DNA of 64,000 nt from Chitinophaga niabensis. Lineage in GTDB: Bacteria > Bacteroidota > Bacteroidia > Chitinophagales > Chitinophagaceae. The position numbers and the translations under genes are program-made. The notes beneath the pieces were generated by a model. That model did no database searches and was not told where the DNA came from. It saw only the letters and a list, made by a program, of their open reading frames with translations. This document shows, piece after piece, positions 8,165 through 16,764 of the stretch. The stretch is from NCBI RefSeq assembly GCF_039545795.1, contig NZ_CP154260.1, positions 2,609,001 to 2,673,000 of the forward strand, in the 5' to 3' direction. Each line of letters begins with the position of its first letter. The stretch's first letter is position 1.

Positions 8165-8794
8165 ATGTCCGAAGCTAAAACCATACAAACCATGCGCCTG
8201 GACGGCGGAATCGCCTGTCTCAACTTCGTCAATACAAAAGACAACCGAAGTAAGGAAACAGGTATTGACTACCTCAGCCAATACCGCGATCTGCTGGATC
8301 TCTGTGAACGCCTCGGACTCATGCCGGCGAAAACCCGCCAGGTTTTAGAACGCCTGGCCAAAGCATACCCCGATCAGGCCCGCCAGGAATTCGATAAAGC
8401 CATCGCCCTCCGGGAATTGCTTTACAGGGTATTCAGCCAGTTGATAGAAAAAGGCAAACCGCCGGAGCTGGAATTGCAGCAATTGAGTACACAGGTTGCC
8501 AATGCTTTGAGTTACCTTGAGCTGTTTTTTGATAAAACCACCAGGGAAATGAAGCTGATCTATACCCGTCCGGCACTGGAGCAGCCTTCATGGTTAATGT
8601 TGCAAAGTGTAGCTGAATTATTGACTGGCAAGGAGTTAGCACTTCTTAAAAAATGCCCGTCCTGTTACTGGCTGTTCCTGGACAGGAGTAAGAACAAGTC
8701 GCGGAAATGGTGCAGCATGGCTACCTGTGGAGATGTCTCAAAAGTTAAACAAGCTTATCATCGCAAGAAAAAAGAACGAAAGAAACCATCATGA
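8165..8794 (+). CDS. ABATE/CGNR-type zinc-finger transcriptional regulator
   Basis: 209 residues. The N-terminal half begins RLDGGIACLNFVNT (11-24), the usual opening of the ABATE domain that precedes CGNR zinc fingers, and is otherwise helical. The C-terminal finger has Cys164, Cys167, Cys183 and Cys188 followed by a basic tail (AYHRKKKERKK). In the family the last cysteine is part of a CGNR signature; here it reads CGDV, so the Asn and Arg are lost although the metal ligands are intact. These proteins are thought to be DNA-binding regulators. Its stop overlaps the start of the DMT exporter by 4 nt, so it probably controls, or is made together with, that transporter. Confidence 0.8.
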   Translation: MSEAKTIQTMRLDGGIACLNFVNTKDNRSKETGIDYLSQYRDLLDLCERLGLMPAKTRQVLERLAKAYPDQARQEFDKAIALRELLYRVFSQLIEKGKPPELELQQLSTQVANALSYLELFFDKTTREMKLIYTRPALEQPSWLMLQSVAELLTGKELALLKKCPSCYWLFLDRSKNKSRKWCSMATCGDVSKVKQAYHRKKKERKKPS

Positions 8795-9711
8795 CCACCA
8801 GCTCCAAAAAAACGAAGCTCATCATAGCCTTAGGGCTTGTATATATCATTTGGGGATCCACCTATTTAGGGATGAAAATAGGAACTGAAACAGTTCCGCC
8901 ATTCCTGCTGTCCGCTATGCGGTTCATTTTATCAGGTACCATCATGCTGGGTTTTGGCTTCTGGCAGGAGAAGGAAATGCCTACCCGTAAACAATGGCTG
9001 AATGCAGTGCTGATTGGTATATTGCTTATTGGTATTGGAAACTCAAGTGTTGCGCTGGCCGTAAAATATATGCCCTCAGGCCTGGTAGCCCTTTTTATTG
9101 CTGCATTGCCGGCATGGTTCATTGCGCTGGACTGGGCTTTTTTCAGTAAGGAACGCCCTAAGCCTATGACGCTCTGGGGACTGGTATTAGGTTTTGTGGG
9201 CCTCTTTTATATTTTCGATCCTTTCCACCTGTTCTCTGCTGCCAGTAGCACAACAAGGTCTTATCCTTTATGGCCCATCCCGGTTTTAACGGTTGGTTCC
9301 ATTGCATGGGCATTGGGTTCTTTGCTTTCTCCAAGACTGGATACGCCCAAACAATTTACCTCATCCGGCATCCAGATGCTGGCGGGTATGGTTTCATGTA
9401 TAATTTTAAGTTATTTACTGGAACGTAATGATTGGCATACAGTTGAAACAATGACAGTAAGGGCATGGTCTGCCATTGCTTACCTTGTGATCTTCGGGTC
9501 CCTGATCGGATATACTGCTTACAGCTGGCTGGTAAATAATGCTCCTGCGCATTTAACAGCTACCTATGCATACGTGAATCCGGTGGTGGCCATCTTCCTG
9601 GGCTGGCTGATTGTAGATGAAGTACTCACCTGGCAATCCGTTATCGGTTCCGTGATCGTAATTGGCGGGGTGGTATTAATGACGGTGGGTAAAAGTAAAA
9701 AGAAACACTGA
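8791..9711 (+). CDS. DMT-superfamily (EamA) exporter
   Basis: 306 residues with ten hydrophobic segments in two EamA halves. YIIWGSTYLGMKIG (18-31) is the characteristic first-helix motif of the YedA/EamA type, and TYAYVNPVVAIFLGW in the second half is the matching signature. Members export amino acids or small metabolites across the inner membrane; no substrate can be read from the sequence. Translation is coupled to the CGNR regulator upstream through ATGA. Its stop codon abuts the stop of the convergent mgtC-like gene with no gap, and I see no terminator between them. Confidence 0.88.
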   Translation: MTTSSKKTKLIIALGLVYIIWGSTYLGMKIGTETVPPFLLSAMRFILSGTIMLGFGFWQEKEMPTRKQWLNAVLIGILLIGIGNSSVALAVKYMPSGLVALFIAALPAWFIALDWAFFSKERPKPMTLWGLVLGFVGLFYIFDPFHLFSAASSTTRSYPLWPIPVLTVGSIAWALGSLLSPRLDTPKQFTSSGIQMLAGMVSCIILSYLLERNDWHTVETMTVRAWSAIAYLVIFGSLIGYTAYSWLVNNAPAHLTATYAYVNPVVAIFLGWLIVDEVLTWQSVIGSVIVIGGVVLMTVGKSKKKH

Positions 9712-10401
9712 TCACTTCGTTAGTTCCACTTCGAACTGGAGGATGTGTTCGTTTTTAAGCAGCAGTTCGTTTAATGCTGCTAATCTGGCTATTGGGCCAG
9801 TTAGTTCATATTTTCCTTCCAGTACAACCATTTCGTTTTCCCGGGTTTTAGTAGTAGCAAGTGGCTTTACGATAAGACGATTACTGTTAAACATCGCCTC
9901 CAGTTCAGCGGTTGTAAGGGAATCCTTCCGGTATTTAATGGCATAGTATTTCCGTTCCCTTTCTTTCATGATGAACTTTTCCACGAAAGTGAGGCCCCAC
10001 AATACCAGGATCGAAATCCCCACTGCCGCCCAGGCCAGGTTATATTCTCCCACACCTATAGCCATACCGATGGCTGCAGAGATCCAGATCACCGTGGCCG
10101 TAGTGATACCGTCTATTGTAAATCCTCCCCGGAATATCACACCGGCTCCAATGAAGCCAACACCCGTGAGGATATTGGAAGCAATGCGGTCTCCCGTGGT
10201 AGCTCCGCCAATTTCCACACTGAGGATGGTGAATAGTGCAGAACTTACACAAATAAGCGCAATCGTACGGATACCAGCGGCTTTACGCTGAAATTCCCTT
10301 TCCAGCCCAAGGATGGCGCCAGCCAACAGGGCAATAAACAAACGGGTAATGGTTATTTCCTGGAAAGACGGGTCCAGCAACAGCTCATGGATTTTTTGCA
10401 T
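9712..10401 (-). CDS. MgtC/SapB family membrane protein
   Basis: 229 residues. The N-terminal domain (about residues 15-140) has four or five membrane segments with the family motifs LGLEREFQRKAAGIRT, ILTGVGFIGAGVIFR and TTATVIWISAAIGMAIG. MgtC proteins are inner-membrane proteins linked to magnesium limitation and acid or phosphate homeostasis; the molecular activity differs between organisms. The C-terminal domain (145-229) is soluble and ACT-like in size. It lies 14 nt downstream of the Rof-like gene on the same strand, so co-transcription is likely. Confidence 0.88.
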   Translation of the reverse strand: MQKIHELLLDPSFQEITITRLFIALLAGAILGLEREFQRKAAGIRTIALICVSSALFTILSVEIGGATTGDRIASNILTGVGFIGAGVIFRGGFTIDGITTATVIWISAAIGMAIGVGEYNLAWAAVGISILVLWGLTFVEKFIMKERERKYYAIKYRKDSLTTAELEAMFNSNRLIVKPLATTKTRENEMVVLEGKYELTGPIARLAALNELLLKNEHILQFEVELTK

Positions 10402-10415
10402 ACTCGGTAATTTAA

Positions 10416-10670
10416 TCAGCAGGCGCCTGGCAGAGGCGTGCCATTCACAGACAAAAGTTGGTCCAAACGGATCAGCAGCCCGTTGTCCATCCTTAAATAT
10501 TCCACTTTATTCAAAGCGTAAAGATCTTCTATCCGGCCGGAAACGGTTTGTTCCTTACCGGTTTCATCCCGGAAAACCAGCAGGCAGATGGTATGCATGG
10601 TGGCCCAGGCTTCCAGGCGATCATAATAATCGCAATCTATAGGCTGATATATTTTTTCTGACCCTTCCAT
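10416..10670 (-). CDS. rof: Rof/YaeO-like Rho-binding antiterminator
   Basis: 84 residues. The opening YQPIDCDYYDRLEAWA (8-23) matches the start of E. coli Rof (YQPINCDDYDNLE), and the later KVEYLRMDNGLLIRLDQLLS matches its KNVEYLVVE..RLDKI strand pattern. Rof is a small Sm-like protein that binds the Rho hexamer and inhibits transcription termination. The family match is from memory of the E. coli sequence, over most of the protein length. It is the first gene of a two-gene unit with the MgtC-like gene and diverges from purC across an 83-nt gap. Confidence 0.75.
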   Translation of the reverse strand: MEGSEKIYQPIDCDYYDRLEAWATMHTICLLVFRDETGKEQTVSGRIEDLYALNKVEYLRMDNGLLIRLDQLLSVNGTPLPGAC

Positions 10671-10680
10671 AAAAAAATGC

Positions 10681-10713
10681 TTTGTAAAGTTAACGTTGGT
10701 CAGCGTATTTTTG
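10681..10713 (+). promoter_or_regulatory. purC promoter
   Basis: TTTG at 10681-10684 and TATTTTTG at 10706-10713, spacing 21 nt, match the -33/-7 consensus. The leader to the ATG at 10754 is about 35 nt. I see no purine riboswitch fold in it. Confidence 0.65.
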
Positions 10714-10753
10714 CAGCACCAAAAAAATACGTAATCTATTAAAATAATCCGGC

Positions 10754-11683
10754 ATGTTAGAGTCTACATTTAATTTCCCGAATCAAACCGCTTTTTACAA
10801 AGGTAAAGTTCGGGACGTGTACACCATTGAAGATAAGTGGATGGTGATGTTTGTTAGTGACCGCATTTCTGCATTTGATGTGGTATTACCCCGTCCCATT
10901 CCTTACAAGGGCCAGGTACTGAACCAGATAGCGGCTATTATGCTTGATGCTACAAAGGATATCGTACCTAACTGGGTAAAATCCGTACCCCTGCCAAGTG
11001 CTACCGTAGGTCTGAAATGTGAAACCTTCCCTGTGGAAATGGTAGTGCGCGGTAACCTCACCGGCCATGCATGGCGTACTTACAAAAGTGGCCAGCGTGT
11101 ACTTTGCGGCGTAACCATGCCGGAAGGCCTGAAGGAAAACGATTATTTCCCCACGCCGATCATTACGCCCACCACCAAAGCACATGAAGGGCATGATGAA
11201 GATATCTCCCGCGATGAGATCATAGCCAGCGGTTTAGTAAGCCAGGCAGATTATGAGCAACTGGAGAAATACACCCTGGCGCTGTTCCAGCGTGGCCGTG
11301 AATTAGCTGCTAAACGTGGCCTCATCCTCGTAGATACCAAATATGAATTCGGTAAGATCGGCGACACCATCTACCTGATCGATGAGATCCACACGCCTGA
11401 CTCTTCCCGTTACTTCTATGCAGAAGGATACGAAGCCAAACAAAAAGCCGGCGAAGCACAAAAGCAGCTGAGCAAGGAATTTGTAAGGGAATGGCTGATG
11501 GAGAACGGTTTCCAGGGTAAAGAAGGCCAGCAGGTGCCGGAAATGACGGATGCTTTCATCGAAAGCGTAAGCAATCGTTACATTGAGCTGTTCGAAAATA
11601 TCACCGGGCAAACATTCAAAAAAGAAGATGTAGCGCCGGCTGATGCAGAGAAAAAGATCATCGAAACACTGAAAAGTTTATAA
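10754..11683 (+). CDS. purC: phosphoribosylaminoimidazole-succinocarboxamide synthase
   Basis: 309 residues, the longer SAICAR synthetase form common in Bacteroidota and eukaryotes. Recognisable blocks: [12 protein letters not shown] near the N-terminus, [25 protein letters not shown], and [11 protein letters not shown] followed by [14 protein letters not shown]. The enzyme joins CAIR and aspartate using ATP in purine synthesis. It is a single-gene unit with its own promoter and a strong terminator shared with the convergent Crp-type gene. purB, which acts on the product, lies about 50 kb away at 61542. Confidence 0.95.
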   Translation: MLESTFNFPNQTAFYKGKVRDVYTIEDKWMVMFVSDRISAFDVVLPRPIPYKGQVLNQIAAIMLDATKDIVPNWVKSVPLPSATVGLKCETFPVEMVVRGNLTGHAWRTYKSGQRVLCGVTMPEGLKENDYFPTPIITPTTKAHEGHDEDISRDEIIASGLVSQADYEQLEKYTLALFQRGRELAAKRGLILVDTKYEFGKIGDTIYLIDEIHTPDSSRYFYAEGYEAKQKAGEAQKQLSKEFVREWLMENGFQGKEGQQVPEMTDAFIESVSNRYIELFENITGQTFKKEDVAPADAEKKIIETLKSL

Positions 11684-11723
11684 AAAAGAAAAGGGGAGCA
11701 GCAATGTTCCCCTTTTCTTTTTT
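11682..11723. terminator. bidirectional terminator between purC and the Crp-family gene
   Basis: A stem of AAAAGAAAAGGGGA against TCCCCTTTTCTTTT closes a loop of about 11 nt, with A- and T-tracts outside on each strand, so it can stop transcription from both convergent genes. Confidence 0.8.
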
Positions 11724-12375
11724 AGCTATACTGTATACATTCCTTTAGTTTCTTTTCCTTTTTGATCTGGATGTTCTTTCCATTAACCGTGATCACCTGT
11801 TCCTGCACCAGTTCATTTAATACTTTAAACAAAGTCTCATAAGTAGTACCGGCATAGGATGCAATATCCTGTTTGGTAAGTATCACTTCCGTACCAAAGA
11901 ACTCCCTGATCTTCAGCAGTGCATCTGCAATACGGCCCTTCACATCCATATGCACCATGTTCCGCATACTATGTTCTGCTACCTGTAATTCCTGTGCATA
12001 TAATAACATCATCTGGTAGGTGAGTTCATTATTCACAGCCAGTGTGGTGCGAAAGAATTCCGCTGTAATGAAACAGGCACTGCCTGCTTCCAAAGCAGTG
12101 GCAGTAACCGGGTTCAGCTGTTGTGGCTCCATTCCCCTGTGCCCCAGCACATCGCCCGCTTTGGCAAATTTGATGATCAGTTCCTTTTCTTCTCCCCATT
12201 GCTTATGCACTTTCACCTTGCCTTCATGCAAAAAGTAAAAACCCGTAGCCAATTCTCCTTCCTGGAAAATGACCTGCCCTTTTTTGAAACGGACAATGGT
12301 GGCATGGGTGGCAATGGCGCCACTCCATTCCGGTAAACTATGTCTGCACAAAAAGCAATTTGGATGGTCGTTCAT
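11722..12375 (-). CDS. Crp/Fnr family transcriptional regulator
   Basis: 217 residues. The cyclic-nucleotide-binding-like beta barrel covers about 20-130 (FKKGQVIFQEGELATGFYFL is the typical core), followed by the dimer helix and a winged helix near 150-205 with LTKQDIASYAGTTYETLFKV as the recognition region. A CxxC pair (FLC at residues 8-10) precedes the sensor domain, as in many Bacteroidota homologues; the four-Cys iron-sulfur set of true Fnr is not complete. The signal is not evident. It is divergent from the ClC channel gene across a 90-nt gap, so control of that gene is possible. Confidence 0.88.
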   Translation of the reverse strand: MNDHPNCFLCRHSLPEWSGAIATHATIVRFKKGQVIFQEGELATGFYFLHEGKVKVHKQWGEEKELIIKFAKAGDVLGHRGMEPQQLNPVTATALEAGSACFITAEFFRTTLAVNNELTYQMMLLYAQELQVAEHSMRNMVHMDVKGRIADALLKIREFFGTEVILTKQDIASYAGTTYETLFKVLNELVQEQVITVNGKNIQIKKEKKLKECIQYS

Positions 12376-12439
12376 TGTTTAAATCATATAATTCAGGCAA
12401 ATTTATGAAAAATATCCCTTTAAAATATTGTTTATGCAA

Positions 12440-12447
12440 TACTTTTG
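12440..12447 (+). promoter_or_regulatory. -7 promoter box for the ClC channel gene
   Basis: TACTTTTG matches TAnnTTTG. A possible TTG start at 12445 lies within it, so the ATG at 12466 is the better start, leaving a leader of roughly 12 nt. Confidence 0.6.
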
Positions 12448-12465
12448 CAGGTAAATAATACAGGT

Positions 12466-14163
12466 ATGAGCAAAGATGAGTCGATTCCCGTTGCACCTTC
12501 CTTAGTGGATGATATCCATATAACGGAAGAACGGGTGGTTTCTAAACGGGTATTCTTTTTAAGTATACAGGTGGTATTGAACGCCATTATAATAGGATTT
12601 GTGGCGAAGGCCCTGGTGGCATTGATCAACCTGATCACCAATATTTCCTTTTACGGACAATTCTCTTTCGCGGAACATGGTCCTGCTGCCAATCAATTAG
12701 GCATCTGGGTAATTGCCGTCCCCGTGATCGGCGGATTACTGGTTGGGATCATTGCCCGCACTGGTTCTGCAGCTATCAGGGGGCATGGCATTCCTGAAGC
12801 AATGGAGCAGGTACTGACCAACGAAAGCCGTATCAAACCAATTATCACCATTCTCAAACCTTTGTCTGCCGCCATTTCCATTGGAACCGGAGGTCCTTTT
12901 GGAGCAGAAGGTCCCATCATTGCCACCGGTGGTGCATTCGGATCTTTTGCAGGACAGATCATGCATATCACTCCCAGCGAAAGGAAGATCATGCTCACGG
13001 CCGGGGCTACAGCCGGTATGGCGGCTATTTTCGGAACACCTATTGCCGCCGTACTGCTGGCTATAGAATTGCTCCTGTTTGAATTTTCACCACGTTCTAT
13101 TATTCCTGTAGCATTAGCTTGTGCCACAGGTGCCGCCATGCACTATCTCTTATTTGATACGGTACCGGTGTTTGCCATGCCGGTAATTCCATCGCCCACT
13201 TACCAGGATATGCTCTGGTATCTTTTGCTGGGTGCAGTGATCGGCGTAATTGCAGCAGTGGTTTCCAAGAGTGTGTATTTCATAGAAGACCTGTTTGAAA
13301 AACTCCCCATCCACTGGATGTGGTGGCCGGCCATAGGCGCAGTGGCAGTTGGGGTAACAGGTTACTTTGCACCTTACACCCTGGGAGTGGGCTATACCAA
13401 TATCACGGATCTGCTGTCCGGCTCTTTGCCTTTGCAATTGGTATTAGGCCTGTGTTTTCTGAAATTCATCTCCTGGTCTGTATCCCTGGGCAGCGGAACA
13501 TCCGGTGGTACGCTGGCTCCTTTGCTTACCATAGGAGGGGCCACAGGTTTAGCTTTGGGTATGCTGGTGCTCCGCATTTTCCCGGAAAGTTCCATCAACC
13601 TGCCCACCTGTGCATTGATAGGAATGGCTGCCATGTTTGCCGGAGCCGCCAGGGCATTGCTCACTTCCATTGTATTTGCATTTGAATGCACCATGCAGCC
13701 ACATGGGCTGTTACCCTTGCTGGGTGCCTGCACAGCTTCCTATTTCGTTTCCTTTTTTATGATGAAGAGCTCTATTATGACGGAAAAGATTCAGCGGAGG
13801 GGCGTTCATACCCCGGATAAATATGAGCCGGATGTATTGCAGAACCTATCTGTGGAAATGGTGATGGAAAAACAGGAAAAGGGCCGGCTGACGGATTTCC
13901 AGACCATTTATGTATACCCCGAAAGCAGGCTGGGCCTGGCGATCGACATCATGGGCCGCTACAACATCAACTCCCTGCCCGTAGTGAATAAAGAGAATAA
14001 ACAAGAAGTTCTGGGTATGCTCGATGCGCAGATGATCCTGAATGCTTACCGGCAAAACCGCAGGGACAATGATGCATATCAGCGGGCCATTTCCATTAAA
14101 CGCAGAGGTTTTAAACTGATCCTGCAGGGGCGGCAGATATTAAAGTCTAAAGGGAAAAACTGA
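12466..14163 (+). CDS. ClC-family chloride channel/transporter with C-terminal CBS domain
   Basis: About 565 residues from the ATG at 12466. The ClC selectivity-filter motifs are present in slightly altered form: GHGIPE (about 106-111, normally GSGIP), GAEGP (146-150, normally GKEGP, with the gating glutamate kept) and GTLAPLLTIGG (normally GxFAP). Ten or more hydrophobic segments precede a soluble C-terminal part of about 110 residues with a CBS-type pattern (MGRYNINSLPVVNKENKQEV). The retained gating glutamate does not by itself separate channel from H+/Cl- exchanger. Serves anion movement across the inner membrane. Divergent from a Crp-type regulator. Confidence 0.9.
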   Translation: MSKDESIPVAPSLVDDIHITEERVVSKRVFFLSIQVVLNAIIIGFVAKALVALINLITNISFYGQFSFAEHGPAANQLGIWVIAVPVIGGLLVGIIARTGSAAIRGHGIPEAMEQVLTNESRIKPIITILKPLSAAISIGTGGPFGAEGPIIATGGAFGSFAGQIMHITPSERKIMLTAGATAGMAAIFGTPIAAVLLAIELLLFEFSPRSIIPVALACATGAAMHYLLFDTVPVFAMPVIPSPTYQDMLWYLLLGAVIGVIAAVVSKSVYFIEDLFEKLPIHWMWWPAIGAVAVGVTGYFAPYTLGVGYTNITDLLSGSLPLQLVLGLCFLKFISWSVSLGSGTSGGTLAPLLTIGGATGLALGMLVLRIFPESSINLPTCALIGMAAMFAGAARALLTSIVFAFECTMQPHGLLPLLGACTASYFVSFFMMKSSIMTEKIQRRGVHTPDKYEPDVLQNLSVEMVMEKQEKGRLTDFQTIYVYPESRLGLAIDIMGRYNINSLPVVNKENKQEVLGMLDAQMILNAYRQNRRDNDAYQRAISIKRRGFKLILQGRQILKSKGKN

Positions 14164-14181
14164 CCGCATAGGATCAATGCC

Positions 14182-14189
14182 TACATTTG
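14182..14189 (+). promoter_or_regulatory. -7 promoter box close to the ABC exporter start
   Basis: TACATTTG matches TAnnTTTG and ends 9 nt before the ATG at 14199, so transcripts would be leaderless or nearly so. It sits in the 35-nt gap after the ClC gene. Confidence 0.6.
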
Positions 14190-14198
14190 TAAAGCATT

Positions 14199-15995
14199 AT
14201 GAAACACCTGGCAGTTTTAAATAAGTACTTCGTCCGATATAAATGGCGCTTCCTTCTTGGTATGTTGTTCACCGCTGTATCCGTTGCATTCAACGTTTTC
14301 CAGCCCGTTCTCGTACGGCAGATCTTTGATCTCCTGGAACAGAACCTGAAAAACTATCCCATGATCAGCGATACAGGTTTGAAAGATGCTTTCAGAAGTT
14401 CCTTTTCCCAAAGCCTGGCTTTCTATGGGGTATCTATCCTGGGCCTGGCCCTGTTAAGCGGATTTTTCATGTTCCTGCAAAGGCAGACCCTCATTGTAAT
14501 GAGCCGGTATATTGAATATGATCTCAAAAACGAGGTCTACCAGCATTATCAGCGCCTGGACCTGAACTTCTTTAAAATGAACCGCACGGGTGATCTCATG
14601 AGCCGTATCACGGAAGACGTCTCCCGCGTACGCATGTACGTAGGCCCTGCCATCATGTATGCCGCACGTACCGTTATTATGATGGTAATGATCATCTGGC
14701 TCATGTGGGAAGTGAACCCCAGGCTCACCCTCTATACTTTATCCCCACTACCTTTGCTGGCCATCACCATTTACTTTGTGAACCGGGTGATCCACAGGAA
14801 AAGCGAACGCATTCAATCCCAGTTATCCAATATCACCTCCATTGCACAGGAAAACTATTCCGGCATCCGGGTGATCAAATCATACGTACAGGAAGAGCCC
14901 AGCGCTAAACATTTTGAGGAAGCCAGCGAAGCTTATAAGCAGAGTTCTATCAGTCTTGCTAAAACCGATGCCCTCTATCAACCCGCTATGGGACTGATGA
15001 TAGGGCTGAGTGTGATCTTCACCATTTTCATCGGCGGCATGCAGGTGATCAATGGGAATATCACAGTAGGTAACCTGGCGGAATTTGTATTGTATGTGAA
15101 CATGCTCACCTTTCCTTTCTTTTCCATTGGCTGGGTGGCTTCTATGATCCAGCGGGCTGCGGCATCACAGCAGCGGATCAATGAATTCCTGGACGAAAAG
15201 CCGCTGATCAAAGATGAACCGGGTGCTAAAGAGATCACCCTTAAAGGGGAGATCCACTTTTCAAACGTATCCTTTACTTATCCGCATACCGGCATCCAGG
15301 CCCTGAAGAACTTTGAACTGAAGATCAAACCCGGTCAGAAAATTGCCGTCATCGGACGTACCGGTGCCGGCAAAAGCACGCTGGCTCAGTTACTCATCCG
15401 GATGTATGATCCGCAGAGCGGGCAGGTTAAAATGGATGGGGAAGATATCCGGAACCTGAAACTCAACAGTTTGCGGACACAGATCAGTTATGTACCACAG
15501 GATGTATTCCTGTTCTCAGATACCATCAGTAATAATATCCGCTTCGGCGAACCAACGGCTGCAGAGGAAACCGTACAGCAGGCTGCCAGGCAGGCTTCCG
15601 TGGAAAAGGACATCCTTCAGTTCCCCGAAGGCTTTAACACGATAGTGGGAGAGAGGGGCGTAACTCTCAGTGGTGGCCAGAAGCAGCGGGTATCAATTGC
15701 ACGCGGCCTGATCCGCAACCCCCATATTATGTTGTTCGATGACTGCCTTTCTGCCGTAGACGCCCGTACGGAAAAGGAGATTATAGGTAACCTGTATGCC
15801 TATCTGGAAGATAAGACTGCCATCATCATCACCCATAGGATCTTCTCCTTATTTGCCTTTGATAAGATCATCGTTCTGGACGAGGGGAAGATGGTTGAAA
15901 GCGGAACACACGATGAATTAATTGCCCTTAACGGATATTATGCAGAGCTATATGCCAGGCAGCAAACCGGGGCAGAAGAGCGTGTAAATGGGTAG
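14199..15995 (+). CDS. ABC exporter half-transporter with degenerate Walker B glutamate
   Basis: 598 residues. Membrane domain 1-320 with six helices and the coupling loop GDLMSRITED (131-140). ATPase domain 345-590: Walker A GRTGAGKST (386-394), Q-loop Gln434, signature LSGGQ (490-494), Walker B ending LFDD with Asp514, and switch His546. The residue after Asp514, normally the catalytic Glu, is Asp515 (FDDCLSAVD). This substitution marks the degenerate site of heterodimeric exporters such as TM287/288 or BmrCD, although the ABC signature here is canonical. A partner would be expected; none is adjacent. The gene may be transcribed alone from the box at 14182. Confidence 0.9.
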   Translation: MKHLAVLNKYFVRYKWRFLLGMLFTAVSVAFNVFQPVLVRQIFDLLEQNLKNYPMISDTGLKDAFRSSFSQSLAFYGVSILGLALLSGFFMFLQRQTLIVMSRYIEYDLKNEVYQHYQRLDLNFFKMNRTGDLMSRITEDVSRVRMYVGPAIMYAARTVIMMVMIIWLMWEVNPRLTLYTLSPLPLLAITIYFVNRVIHRKSERIQSQLSNITSIAQENYSGIRVIKSYVQEEPSAKHFEEASEAYKQSSISLAKTDALYQPAMGLMIGLSVIFTIFIGGMQVINGNITVGNLAEFVLYVNMLTFPFFSIGWVASMIQRAAASQQRINEFLDEKPLIKDEPGAKEITLKGEIHFSNVSFTYPHTGIQALKNFELKIKPGQKIAVIGRTGAGKSTLAQLLIRMYDPQSGQVKMDGEDIRNLKLNSLRTQISYVPQDVFLFSDTISNNIRFGEPTAAEETVQQAARQASVEKDILQFPEGFNTIVGERGVTLSGGQKQRVSIARGLIRNPHIMLFDDCLSAVDARTEKEIIGNLYAYLEDKTAIIITHRIFSLFAFDKIIVLDEGKMVESGTHDELIALNGYYAELYARQQTGAEERVNG

Positions 15996-16073
15996 TATTC
16001 ACTCCGTTGTATGTCGCTGCCATCAAGGTTTACGGGAAATATAAGATGTTTTTTCAAAATCATTTAAAAATAT

Positions 16074-16103
16074 TTTGATATTTGTAAAACAATAGTATAT
16101 TTG
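16074..16103 (+). promoter_or_regulatory. promoter of the DUF3276 gene
   Basis: TTTG at 16074-16077 and TATATTTG at 16096-16103 with 18 nt between them, a near-perfect Bacteroidota promoter in an AT-rich patch. The leader before the GTG start at 16160 is about 50 nt. Confidence 0.75.
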
Positions 16104-16159
16104 TTGATTATTGATCATTCAAACAGGATTTGATTCGTTAACACTTAAATCTATCAACT

Positions 16160-16597
16160 GTGGCGTACGAAAACAACAATCAACAGGAAAGAAACAACGA
16201 CAGCATCTTTTCCAAGCGATTGAAAGCGGGTAAAAGAAGAACTTATTTCTTTGATGTAAAAACAACTCGGGGTAACGATTACTTTCTTACTATCACAGAA
16301 AGTAAAAAACGTTTCAACGACAACGGTTACGACAGGCACAAAGTATTCCTGTACAAAGAAGATTTTAATAAGTTTCTGAACGCTTTAACAGAAACCATCA
16401 ACTATGTGAAAACTGAGTTGATGCCAGACTTCGATTTTGATGCTTACAATCACGACTACTCAGAAAATCGTGAAGAAGAGCAGGATGGTGGAGAAGGCAC
16501 TGAGTCTGCCGGACCACGCGCTGAAGTATCTGCACCTGCAGAAGCAGTGGAAATAGCAGCCCCCGCTCAATCCAGCGAGGATGTGGACAAATGGTAA
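16160..16597 (+). CDS. DUF3276 (PUR-like) nucleic-acid-binding protein
   Basis: 145 residues starting with GTG. Residues 17-100 (IFSKRLKAGKRRTYFFDVK, then DYFLTITESKKRF, then VFLYKEDFNKFLNAL) match the compact Bacteroidota DUF3276 family, which has the fold of PUR-alpha repeats and is thought to bind single-stranded nucleic acid. The C-terminal 45 residues are acidic and then Ala/Pro-rich, probably disordered. It is a single-gene unit with a strong promoter and its own terminator, consistent with high constitutive expression. The exact role is not established to my knowledge. Confidence 0.88.
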   Translation: MAYENNNQQERNNDSIFSKRLKAGKRRTYFFDVKTTRGNDYFLTITESKKRFNDNGYDRHKVFLYKEDFNKFLNALTETINYVKTELMPDFDFDAYNHDYSENREEEQDGGEGTESAGPRAEVSAPAEAVEIAAPAQSSEDVDKW

Positions 16598-16630
16598 TAC
16601 ATTCCCTGTCAACCAAATAAGAACTCTTTT

Positions 16631-16660
16631 AAACCTCCGGAATACTCCCGGGGGTTTTTT
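16631..16660 (+). terminator. terminator after DUF3276
   Basis: AAACCTCCGG pairs with CCGGGGGTTT (one G-U) around a short loop and is followed by a T-rich stretch. Confidence 0.75.
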
Positions 16661-16751
16661 ATTTTAAAGATGCCTGACAAGAAAATATTCCATTCAATGC
16701 CCAAATATTCCGTTCGATCAGGTTCATCGTGCAACATTAAAATGCATCGCT

Positions 16752-16759
16752 TAGTTTTG
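16752..16759 (+). promoter_or_regulatory. -7 promoter box immediately before lytS-like gene
   Basis: TAGTTTTG matches TAnnTTTG and ends 5 nt before the ATG at 16765, which predicts a leaderless mRNA if that ATG is used. Confidence 0.6.
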
Positions 16760-16764
16760 CTTGT

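Noticed and set aside
12445..12465. TTG start for the ClC gene upstream of ATG 12466
   Set aside because: The TTG is part of a perfect -7 promoter box, so it would not be within the transcript. The same argument applies to TTG 6246 and ATG 38016.
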